From assembly GCA_002068715.1 (NCBI GenBank), contig MWAR01000584.1, positions 1-11,697 of the forward strand: a DNA stretch of 11,697 nt, in the 5' to 3' direction. Positions 1 to 6,167 of the stretch are shown here, one piece after another. How positions within the stretch are numbered: the first letter of the stretch is position 1; each line of letters opens with the position of its first letter. Under the pieces are notes generated by a model. That model saw only the letters and a program-made list of their open reading frames with translations. It was not told the DNA's origin and did not search any database. Source of the DNA: a bacterium ADurb.Bin374. Lineage in GTDB: Bacteria; Riflebacteria; Ozemobacteria; Ozemobacterales; Ozemobacteraceae. The position numbers were made by a program, and so were the translations under genes.

Positions 1-930
1 AACCGGGTTGTAAAGAAGCAGGCCGTAGCGAAAGTGGAAGAGCTTTTCCCACCAGTCGGACAACAGAATGGTCGGATCGAAGCCCATCGGATGCACGGAG
101 ATCCGCATGGTTCCAGCGTGATACTCGGGCAGTCGGTGATACGCCGTGACGAAGAAGCCGCCCCATAACGCGGTGTTGACCAGCCCGATGCACAGACCGG
201 CCGCGGCCATTCCGGCGAAATATCGCACGACGGTGCCGCGGGTGAACTGCCCGGGCGGGAGCAGGAGGAAGCCGAACGGGCAGACGATGAGCAACGTGGG
301 ATGTGCCAGGACGCTGAGTCCTGCGATGAACCCTCCGACTGCCGGTCGGAATGCGGCCACAGCAAAGCCGGTGAACAAAAGGGTGTTGGCGAACACATCG
401 TAGGAGAAGGAATAAGAGTGGAGGAGGAGCTGCGTTCCGAGGCCGAGCCCCAGGACCGTGGCGAAGGGCGAGAGAACGATCTCCCAGCCGGCGGCGATGC
501 GGCGAAGGCTCAGAAACAGCGTCACGATCAGAAGTTCGTTGAAGATCAGAAAACCCGCTTCCCCGAACATGCCGAAGAAAAGCGCCGACACGGCCGCGGT
601 GAAGACGCCGTGCTTCGGATACAGCTCGCCGCGCGCGCCCAGGGCAAACGCATCCTGCCAGACGGGGAGGTCCGATTTCAGGCTCAGCGCGATGGCATCG
701 GAGGCATAGCCCCGATACTCCGGGGGCTCGAGCGAACCAGTTCGCCAGATCGAGCGTGCGGCTTCCGCGACGCGGATGTGGGGCAGTTCGTGCATGACGG
801 GCCAGCCCATCTGGTGAAACGCGATCCCGTAAACTGTCAGAGTTGCCAGCAGCAGGAGCAGAAATTTTCTGGTTTCCGGGATTCCGGTCAGCCCAGTGAT
901 GCGGGTTTCAGAACGTTCGGTTGTTTCCAT
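1..930 (-). CDS. Polytopic membrane protein, probable GT-C-type glycosyltransferase (partial, C-terminus off the left edge)
   Basis: Reading leftwards from the ATG at 928-930, the frame stays open for 310 codons to the window edge. After a short polar N-terminus there is a hydrophobic helix at about residues 22-40, then a loop with HELPHIRVAEAARSIWRTG. Next come YPKHGVF at about 104-110 and hydrophobic stretches near 110-142, 150-170, 178-195, 199-224 and 236-262. The layout (first helix, acidic loop with an E after H47/M46, a YPKH-type motif, then several helices) resembles membrane glycosyltransferases of the PMT/GT39-like GT-C fold, which use lipid-linked sugars. That family assignment is an inference; the multi-pass membrane character is seen directly. 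An in-frame ATG at 976-978 could extend it by 16 residues (MLIQRTNRAKESRRFF); neither start has a strong ribosome-binding site. It is transcribed away from larB and has no obvious link to it. Confidence 0.75.
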   Translation of the reverse strand, partial: METTERSETRITGLTGIPETRKFLLLLLATLTVYGIAFHQMGWPVMHELPHIRVAEAARSIWRTGSLEPPEYRGYASDAIALSLKSDLPVWQDAFALGARGELYPKHGVFTAAVSALFFGMFGEAGFLIFNELLIVTLFLSLRRIAAGWEIVLSPFATVLGLGLGTQLLLHSYSFSYDVFANTLLFTGFAVAAFRPAVGGFIAGLSVLAHPTLLIVCPFGFLLLPPGQFTRGTVVRYFAGMAAAGLCIGLVNTALWGGFFVTAYHRLPEYHAGTMRISVHPMGFDPTILLSDWWEKLFHFRYGLLLYNPV

Positions 931-1016
931 GAAGAACCGCCTGCTTTCTTTGGCTCGGTTCGTCCGCTGAATGAGCATGCGTCGGCATGTTCCGCGAGCC
1001 CAGCCATTATCTGGGA

Positions 1017-1028
1017 TTCCCGCGGGAA
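1017..1028. promoter_or_regulatory. 12-bp perfect palindrome, possible operator
   Basis: TTCCCGCGGGAA reads the same on both strands. It is flanked by GAT on the left and AATC on the right, which allow three more pairs with one mismatch or bulge. It lies in the divergent intergenic region, upstream of both genes, where a dimeric repressor could act on either. No known regulator is matched; the function is an inference. Confidence 0.3.
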
Positions 1029-1192
1029 AATCAAACGGCTACAGCGGGCGGGAAGCCCATCGCAAACCAGAGCTTCCAGGCTGCGCGGCTGCAGATGGCT
1101 GTGTCGGGATGATTTTTCGCTTTTTTCCATGCATGAGGGGCGCATGCGATGGGCAAATCGAGGGACCTGCCTTGCAGTGTCGGACGGGTTCA

Positions 1193-1206
1193 GGTAAAGT
1201 TTTACC
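1193..1206 (+). promoter_or_regulatory. Inverted repeat at the larB translation start
   Basis: GGTAAA (1193-1198) and TTTACC (1201-1206) are perfect inverted repeats, ending 4 nt before the larB ATG at 1211. An alternative stem pairs CGGGT (1185-1189) with ACCCG (1204-1208). The only Shine-Dalgarno-like bases (AGG, 1192-1194) fall inside these pairings. It could be an operator or an RNA hairpin that masks the ribosome-binding site. No factor is known from the sequence. Confidence 0.3.
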
Positions 1207-1210
1207 CGCC

Positions 1211-1978
1211 ATGAAGTCTACTGAAACCGTGATGAAAACGATTCTCGAAGCCGTCAGGCATCGTCGCATGGATACGGACGAGGCTCTTGCCGAATTACGA
1301 CGGCGCATGCCCGGCGAGGTGACCGTGCCTGACGCCGTCCTCGACATTCACCGCGAGGCCCGCTCCGGATTTCCGGAAGCCATTTACGCGGCTGGAAAAT
1401 CACCCGAGCAGACCGTCTCGATTTTTCGAGCCCTGAAAAAGGCGAACGGACGCGCTCTTGCAACGCGCTGTCCGGACGAAACCCTCGATGCGCTAAGAAA
1501 ACAGATACGCGGGGTCCGCATCGACGAGCGGTCCCGGACGGCCATGAGCCTTCCCGTCCGGAAAGCCGCCGCTCGCGGCCGGGTCGCGGTCCTGGCGGCC
1601 GGAACGTCGGACCTTTCCGTCGCCGACGAGGCGGCCGTTACGCTCGAGTTCGCCGATGTCGGCGTCGTGCGATGCAGTGATGTCGGTGTCGCGGGTATCC
1701 ATCGCCTGTTGGGGCGGCTCGACACGATTCGTTCGGCAGACGCCGTGATCGTTGTCGCTGGCATGGAGGGCGCGCTTCCGAGCGTCGTCGGCGGGCTGGT
1801 CCCGGTTCCGGTCATCGCGGTGCCGACCTCGGTCGGGTATGGCGCCAGTTTCGGCGGCATCGCCGCGCTGCTCGGCATGCTCAATTCGTGCGCGGCGGGC
1901 GTGACCGTCGTGAACATCGACAATGGATTCGGCGCCGCCGTGGCGGCCATTCGCATGATCAACGGGAGAAAGCCATGA
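1211..1978 (+). CDS. larB: LarB, pyridinium-3,5-biscarboxylic acid mononucleotide synthase
   Basis: This 255-residue protein, the usual LarB length, carries out the first step of nickel-pincer nucleotide synthesis. LarB carboxylates the pyridinium ring of nicotinic acid adenine dinucleotide and releases AMP, giving the biscarboxylated mononucleotide. The N-terminal ~115 residues are the helical LarB-specific part (ALAELRRRMPGE; EAIYAAGKSPEQTVSIF). The C-terminal part, about 124-250, is an AIR-carboxylase (PurE)-like fold. It carries VAVLAAGTSDLSVADEAA (126-143), SDVGVAGIHRLL (156-167), VVAGMEGALPSVVGGL (181-196), PTSVGYGASFGG (205-216) and NSCAAGVTVVNIDNGFGA (225-242), all family hallmarks. 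The ATG at 1211 gives the expected length but has a weak ribosome-binding site; in-frame GTG 1229 and ATG 1232 are alternatives. The stop overlaps the larC start (ATGA), so the two genes are translationally coupled. Confidence 0.95.
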   Translation: MKSTETVMKTILEAVRHRRMDTDEALAELRRRMPGEVTVPDAVLDIHREARSGFPEAIYAAGKSPEQTVSIFRALKKANGRALATRCPDETLDALRKQIRGVRIDERSRTAMSLPVRKAAARGRVAVLAAGTSDLSVADEAAVTLEFADVGVVRCSDVGVAGIHRLLGRLDTIRSADAVIVVAGMEGALPSVVGGLVPVPVIAVPTSVGYGASFGGIAALLGMLNSCAAGVTVVNIDNGFGAAVAAIRMINGRKP

Positions 1979-3378
1979 CCACATTGTATTGGGACTGTTT
2001 TGCCGGCATCGCCGGAAATATGGCGGTCGCCTCGCTTATCGATCTGGGTGCCGACCCCGCCCGCCTCGAGGCCGAGCTGGCGAAACTCCCGTTCCAGGAG
2101 GGCAGACTCGGCATTTCTATACGAAGCATAATAAAAGACGGTATCCGGGCGACATATTTCAACACCCACGATGACGAAGCCCAGGCGCATGCCGATCCCC
2201 ACCATGATCACGCCATGCTGCATCATGGCGAACATGAACATACTCGTTGCCATGAGCGCGAAGCCGATCACCTTCACGATCATGATCATACGCATTGCCA
2301 TGATCACGACCACGACCATGAACAAGCTCACGAGCATGACCATGAACACGTTCACGAGCATGCACATGATCATGTTCATCCCCACGCGCATGATCTGCCC
2401 GAGCGTGGGCTAAGCGAGATCCGCGATCTCGTCGCCGCCGCGAAGTATCCCGCTGGGGTGGCCGATCGTGCCCTTGCCTGTTTTCACGAACTTGCGGTGG
2501 CCGAGGCGGAAGTGCATGGCGCGACTCCCGAAACCGTCCATTTCCACGAAGTGGGGGCTCGCGACAGCATCGCCGACATCGTCGGAGTCGCGATCTGCCT
2601 CGAAGAGCTCGGCATCACGTCCGTGCATGTTTCACCGGTCCATGTCGGCCGCGGCTTCGTCAACTGCCGCCACGGGAAAATGCCGGTTCCGGCGCCTGCC
2701 ACGGCGCTTCTGCTGAGGGGCTTCGAGATTTTTTCCCTCCCGGAAGTCGATGGTGAGCTGACGACTCCCACGGGGGCGGCTATTCTCCGGGGCCTCCATG
2801 CGAAGCCAGGGCTTCCTTCCGGGTTCGTTCCACAGAGGATCGGGACCGGTGCCGGAAGCCGGCGGTTTGCCGTGCCGAACGTCCTGAGGGCCTTCTTCGG
2901 CAATTCCGGAACTGTTGGCGGCAACGTCGATTGCGATGAAGTCAGTGTTCTCGAGACGAATATCGACAACGCTTCGGGGGAACTGCTCGGTTACGTGGCC
3001 GAACGCCTTTGGGAGATGGGGGCGTTCGACGTGACGATGACGCCCCTGATAATGAAGAAAGGGCGCCCCGGTACGGCACTCGGCGTGATGGTTCCGCCGT
3101 CTCTTGCGGCACGGGCCCAGGATCTCCTGTTTCGCGAACTCCCCACGCTCGGGATCAGGCGCCAGACAGTTTCCCGGGCTGTCCTCCGCCGCGAAAAACG
3201 AGAACTGCAAACGTCCTACGGAGCCATTGCAGCCAAGAAGATCACCGATCCCGATGGAACCATGCACATGGTTCCCGAATACGAATCGTTGCGGGCGATA
3301 GCCATCGATACGGGAACTCCTCTGCGCGACATCCAGACTCGGATGACAAAGGAACTCTCCGAACTCGAGGACTCTTGA
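1975..3378 (+). CDS. larC: LarC, nickel-insertion enzyme of nickel-pincer cofactor synthesis (CTP-dependent cyclometallase)
   Basis: This 467-residue protein inserts nickel into the thiolated pyridinium mononucleotide, in a CTP-dependent cyclometallation, to finish the NPN cofactor. Seen directly: the N-terminal WDCFAGIAGNMAVASLIDLGA (from about residue 6), HFHEVGARDSIADI (from 189), PATALLL, GELTTPTGAAIL, GTGAGSRRFAVPNVLRAFFG, LETNIDN (326-332) and MKKGRPG (360-366). This order fits full-length LarC as one frame, unlike lactobacilli, where larC1 and larC2 are joined by frameshifting. A His-rich insert sits at 64-140. Two positions differ from the motifs I know: GNM for GDM (N15) and NIDNA for NIDDM (N332). 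The ATG at 1975 overlaps the larB stop, and GGGAG at 1964-1968 is a good ribosome-binding site at 6 nt. larE is not in the window. Confidence 0.95.
   Translation: MTTLYWDCFAGIAGNMAVASLIDLGADPARLEAELAKLPFQEGRLGISIRSIIKDGIRATYFNTHDDEAQAHADPHHDHAMLHHGEHEHTRCHEREADHLHDHDHTHCHDHDHDHEQAHEHDHEHVHEHAHDHVHPHAHDLPERGLSEIRDLVAAAKYPAGVADRALACFHELAVAEAEVHGATPETVHFHEVGARDSIADIVGVAICLEELGITSVHVSPVHVGRGFVNCRHGKMPVPAPATALLLRGFEIFSLPEVDGELTTPTGAAILRGLHAKPGLPSGFVPQRIGTGAGSRRFAVPNVLRAFFGNSGTVGGNVDCDEVSVLETNIDNASGELLGYVAERLWEMGAFDVTMTPLIMKKGRPGTALGVMVPPSLAARAQDLLFRELPTLGIRRQTVSRAVLRREKRELQTSYGAIAAKKITDPDGTMHMVPEYESLRAIAIDTGTPLRDIQTRMTKELSELEDS
2164..2394 (+). other. His-rich metal-binding insert within LarC
   Basis: Residues 64-140 of LarC contain 30 histidines in 77 positions, mostly in alternating HxHx patterns with Asp and Glu (for example HDHDHTHCHDHDHDH), plus two Cys. 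Such inserts are known in a subset of LarC proteins and in nickel chaperones such as HypB and UreE, where they bind or store Ni2+. The DNA is a patchwork of CAT/CAC with GAT/GAC/GAA/GAG codons rather than an exact tandem repeat, so it is not a recent slippage product. Nickel binding is an inference. Confidence 0.85.
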
Positions 3379-3398
3379 TCGCGCAGATGCGAAGGATT

Positions 3399-3548
3399 CA
3401 ACGCAGAGGCGCATGTTGCATTCAATCCGCGTTGTGCCACAAGGGCGGGTTTCAAACCCGCCTCTGCGACTAGTTGGCGTAGGGGCACATCGCGATGCGC
3501 CCGAAAAAGTTACGATCCAGGGGCTGCGAATAAAGGGCACGGTGCCCT
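3399..3548. repeat. Cluster of GC-rich inverted repeats (REP/BIME-like) between larC and murD
   Basis: Four palindromic units lie in about 150 nt of non-coding DNA. (a) CGCAGAGGCG at 3402-3411 is the exact reverse complement of CGCCTCTGCG at 3459-3468. (b) GGCGGGTTTCAAACCCGCC at 3444-3462 is a perfect 9-bp inverted repeat around one C. (c) GGGC-a-CATCGCGATG-c-GCCC at 3483-3502 holds a perfect 10-bp palindrome flanked by matching GGGC/GCCC. (d) AGGGCAC-g-GTGCCCT at 3534-3548. Units (a) and (b) share bases 3459-3462, so as RNA the two hairpins exclude each other. None is followed by a T-run, so these are not standard terminators. GGCGGGTTTCAAACCCGCC-type sequences look like dispersed intergenic repeats, but only one locus is visible here, so calling them a repeat family is an inference. 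Confidence 0.55.
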
Positions 3549-3569
3549 GAATGGGGCACTTGACGTGTA

Positions 3570-3578
3570 TGATATGAT
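3570..3578 (+). promoter_or_regulatory. Candidate extended -10 promoter for the murD cluster
   Basis: TGATATGAT at 3570-3578 has the TG-N-TATGAT form of an extended -10 element, 33 nt before the murD start. A TTGACG at 3560-3565 is only 7 nt upstream of the -10 and so cannot pair with it as a -35. The surrounding bases are clearly more AT-rich than the repeat block just upstream. This is a by-eye match and is not strong. Confidence 0.3.
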
Positions 3579-3610
3579 GTTCGGTCATTCATGAAATCAG
3601 AGGAAGTGTG

Positions 3611-4969
3611 ATGAACGTTCAGGGAAGAGCCGTCAGTATCATCGGTGCCGCAAAAAGTGGGCTGGCGGCTGCCAGAACCCTTGCCGAGCTTGGGGCACGG
3701 GTGTTGGTTTCAGATATCCAGCCAGCGGAGAAACTTCGCGGCGCTTTTGCGAAAGCCGGTGTGCCGTCATCCGTCGAGATCGAGGGCGGCGGCCATTCCG
3801 AACGCGTTCTCCAGGCTGATTTCATCGTTCTGAGCCCCGGCGTGCCCACCGACATCCCCATTCTCCGGGAAGCATCCAGACGCGGAATTCCCATACACTC
3901 GGAGATCGAGATTGCCTACCGCCTTTCGAAGGGGCGGCGGCTTGTCGTCACCGGCAGCAACGGGAAGACGACCACGACGACGCTCCTGGCGAAATTCTGC
4001 GAAGCTCAGTTTTCGAACGTGTTTCTGGGTGGGAATATCGGCATCCCGATGATGGAGTTCGCGGCCAGGACGGGCGATGACGCCGTTCAGGTGCTGGAAG
4101 TCAGCAGCTTTCAGCTCGAAACGATTTCCGAGTTCACCCCCGATATCGCGATCATCACGAACTTCTTCGAGAACCATCTGGACCGGTATCCTTCCTACGA
4201 TGCCTACCGGGCGGCGAAGGAGCGGATTGCCCTCAACATGACGGGTGCCAGTGTCCTGATCCTGAACGCAGATCAGGAGTCGATGCACGAGCTGTCTGGG
4301 CGCGTCGGATGCAGGAAGGCATGGTTTGGCTGGGAACTCGACGGCCGCCGGCCCGGCGTCACCATGCGCGGGGACGCGTTCGTGTATATCCGGGAAGACG
4401 GTACGGAAACGGAACTGTTTGACCGGAAATCGGTGAAAATCATCGGCCGGCACAACTGTGAGAACATCATGGCGGCCTCGCTGGCCGCTCTGCTCGCCGG
4501 TGTCGAGCCTTCGCGTCTCGAACGCGTGGTCGCCGAGTTCGCTGGCGTGGAACACCGTCTCGAGTGGGTCCGCGACCGCTCTGGGGTGACCTGGATCAAC
4601 GACTCGAAAGGCACCAACTGCGCGGCATCGATCATCGCCCTGCGCGCGTGCACCCCTCCAGTCGTGCTGATTGCCGGCGGGCGTGACAAGGGCACCGATC
4701 TTTCGGAATGGGTCGCCACGATGCGCGGCCGCGTGCGCAACGTCGTTCTGTATGGCGAGGCGCGCGAGCGGTTCCGGGCGGCGATGGAGGGGGTCATTCC
4801 CCTGACCTCCGTTCCGACCCTCGAGGACGCCGTCGGAAAGGCCGCCGGGCTTGCCGTTCCGGGCGATACGGTCCTGCTCTCGCCCGCATGCAGCAGTTAC
4901 GACCTCTTCCCGAACTTCGAGGTGCGCGGCGCGAGGTTCAAGGAGCTGGTGAAAGGCCTGCCGGAGTAG
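3611..4969 (+). CDS. murD: MurD, UDP-N-acetylmuramoyl-L-alanine--D-glutamate ligase
   Basis: This cytoplasmic ATP-dependent ligase adds D-glutamate to UDP-MurNAc-L-Ala, the second amino acid of the peptidoglycan stem peptide. The protein is 452 residues, a normal length. Domain 1 is the Rossmann-like UDP-binding part (VSIIGAAKSGLAAARTLAELG, 8-28; LSPGVP, 74-79). Domain 2 holds the P-loop TGSNGKTTTT (114-123), GNIGIP (141-146), EVSSFQLETI (163-172), and TNFFENHLDRYPSYDAYRAAK (183-203), whose K203 fits the carbamylated lysine. Domain 3 holds HRLEWV (315-320), INDSKGTN (329-336), IAGGRDKGTDL (354-364) and SPACSSYDLFPNFEVRG (424-440). The ATG at 3611 has AGAGGAAG (3599-3606) in front; the GTG at 3608 is an alternative start. 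It appears to be the first gene of the dcw cluster here, 16 nt ahead of ftsW. Confidence 0.97.
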   Translation: MNVQGRAVSIIGAAKSGLAAARTLAELGARVLVSDIQPAEKLRGAFAKAGVPSSVEIEGGGHSERVLQADFIVLSPGVPTDIPILREASRRGIPIHSEIEIAYRLSKGRRLVVTGSNGKTTTTTLLAKFCEAQFSNVFLGGNIGIPMMEFAARTGDDAVQVLEVSSFQLETISEFTPDIAIITNFFENHLDRYPSYDAYRAAKERIALNMTGASVLILNADQESMHELSGRVGCRKAWFGWELDGRRPGVTMRGDAFVYIREDGTETELFDRKSVKIIGRHNCENIMAASLAALLAGVEPSRLERVVAEFAGVEHRLEWVRDRSGVTWINDSKGTNCAASIIALRACTPPVVLIAGGRDKGTDLSEWVATMRGRVRNVVLYGEARERFRAAMEGVIPLTSVPTLEDAVGKAAGLAVPGDTVLLSPACSSYDLFPNFEVRGARFKELVKGLPE

Positions 4970-4985
4970 GCGGCCGATCCTTCCG

Positions 4986-6167
4986 ATGAAGCAGAATCCA
5001 TACGATCACGTCCTGTTTTTCATCGTCATCGCCCTGATGGGAATCGGGCTGACGATGGTGTATTCGGCCAGTTCGATCACCTCGATGGCCCAGATGTCGG
5101 ACAGCCTCTTCTATTTCAAACGGCAGCTGATGTGGGTTGTCATCGGCCTTCTGGCTATGTTCGGCTTCGCCCAGATCGATTACCGGAAGCTGGATGCGCT
5201 GGCCATCCCCCTGATGGTCGTTGCATTCGTCGGCCTCGTCGTCGTGCTGATCCCGGGGGTCGCCCGCGAGATCGGCGGCGCGAAACGCTGGATACGGTTC
5301 GCCGGCATCGGCATCCAGCCGTCCGAACTCGCAAAACTGTGCTTTGTCATCTACATGGCCCATTCCATCTCGAGAAAGCAGGATCGCATTCGCGATCTGA
5401 CGAAAGGCATTCTGCCCGATCTCGTTATAACTGGCGCTGTATTTCTTCTGATATTGAAAGAGCCGAACCTCTCGACGGCGCTCATCGTCGGTTTTTCCTA
5501 CGGTCTCCTCCTTTTCCTCGGAAACGGTTCTCTCGCGCATCTCGGCGGGATGCTGGGCGGCGGGGCGATCCTGGCCGTCTCCCTGATCTTCCAGAAAGAG
5601 TATCGCATGAAGCGGCTTCTCGCCTTCCTCGATCCATGGGAAAACGCGCGGACCTCTGGCTATCACATCATCCAGTCTCTGGTGGCGATCGGTTCGGGAG
5701 GCATCTGGGGGCTGGGTCTCGGGCAGAGCCGGCAGAAATTTTTCATCCTGCCCGAACGGCATACTGATTTTATATTTGCAATTATATGCGAGGAGCTAGG
5801 CTTCGCGGGCGGGCTCGCCGTCGTGTTGCTTTTCCTCGTGCTCATCTGGCGCGGGTTCTACATCGCGATCCGGGCTCCCGACATGTTCGGATTCCTGCTT
5901 GCCAGCGGCATCACCGGCATCATCGGATGTCAGGCGATGATCAACCTCGGCGTCGTTCTGAGCGTGCTCCCGACGACGGGCGTGACGCTTCCGTTCGTGA
6001 GCTACGGCGGATCGAGTCTTGTGTTCCTCGCGGCCGGTATGGGCATTCTGCTCAGCATCTCGAAATACGGGTCGAGTCAGAACGCCCTTATCGACATGCG
6101 TCGGATGCCGTTCTCCTCGAGGCACCTCGACAACGCCCGCCAGATGGGCGGGGGGCGGCGGCGGTGA
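4986..6167 (+). CDS. ftsW: FtsW, septal SEDS peptidoglycan glycosyltransferase
   Basis: This 393-residue integral membrane protein belongs to the SEDS family (FtsW/RodA/SpoVE), which polymerises lipid II into glycan strands with a partner class B PBP. There are about ten hydrophobic segments, from FFIVIALMGIGLTMVYSAS (11-29) to LVFLAAGMGILLSI near 345-358. Family motifs are GGAKRWIRFAGIGIQPSELAKL (97-118), GYHIIQSLVAIGSGGIWGLGLG (225-246), ERHTDFIFAIICEELG (257-272) and the signature LPTTGVTLPFVSYGGSS (328-344). D261 in HTDF matches the catalytic Asp in the large extracellular loop. The PERHTDF form is more usual in RodA, but the position between murD and murG argues for FtsW. KEPNLSTAL (158-166) departs from the common QPDLGTA. 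The basic, polar tail ends GGGRRR. There is no good ribosome-binding site in the 16-nt gap, so coupling to murD is likely. It overlaps murG by 1 nt. The gene contains two AT-rich patches. Confidence 0.93.
   Translation: MKQNPYDHVLFFIVIALMGIGLTMVYSASSITSMAQMSDSLFYFKRQLMWVVIGLLAMFGFAQIDYRKLDALAIPLMVVAFVGLVVVLIPGVAREIGGAKRWIRFAGIGIQPSELAKLCFVIYMAHSISRKQDRIRDLTKGILPDLVITGAVFLLILKEPNLSTALIVGFSYGLLLFLGNGSLAHLGGMLGGGAILAVSLIFQKEYRMKRLLAFLDPWENARTSGYHIIQSLVAIGSGGIWGLGLGQSRQKFFILPERHTDFIFAIICEELGFAGGLAVVLLFLVLIWRGFYIAIRAPDMFGFLLASGITGIIGCQAMINLGVVLSVLPTTGVTLPFVSYGGSSLVFLAAGMGILLSISKYGSSQNALIDMRRMPFSSRHLDNARQMGGGRRR

Larger units (their letters stand above)
931..1210. other. Divergent intergenic region between the membrane protein gene and larB
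   Basis: This 280-nt stretch separates two divergently read genes and should hold promoters for both. I see no convincing -35/-10 pair. It holds the perfect 12-bp palindrome TTCCCGCGGGAA at 1017-1028 and the GGTAAA-GT-TTTACC inverted repeat at 1193-1206. A run of T and C around 1112-1128 is the most AT-rich part. Open frames cross it on both strands, but none shows a recognisable protein. If the minus-strand gene starts at 978, the region shrinks accordingly. Confidence 0.6.

Noticed and set aside
301..1197. Long plus-strand frame opposite the membrane protein
   Set aside because: Its translation is low-complexity and polar without motifs, while the minus strand encodes coherent hydrophobic helices.
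1384..2391. Long minus-strand frame opposite larB and larC, with a Met/Val-rich membrane-like start
   Set aside because: It is antisense to clear LarB and LarC. The membrane-like stretch is the His-codon tract read backwards.
2171..2413. Small Met/Ile/Thr-rich frame inside larC that looks hydrophobic
   Set aside because: It is an out-of-frame reading of the His-rich tract; larC is well supported through this region.
3444..3462. GGCGGGTTTCAAACCCGCC as an intrinsic terminator for larBC
   Set aside because: No T-run follows; nearby similar palindromes suggest a repeat instead.
2632..3588. 318-residue minus-strand frame opposite the end of larC and the repeat region
   Set aside because: It shows no recognisable domain and is fully antisense to LarC, in GC-rich DNA where such frames are common.
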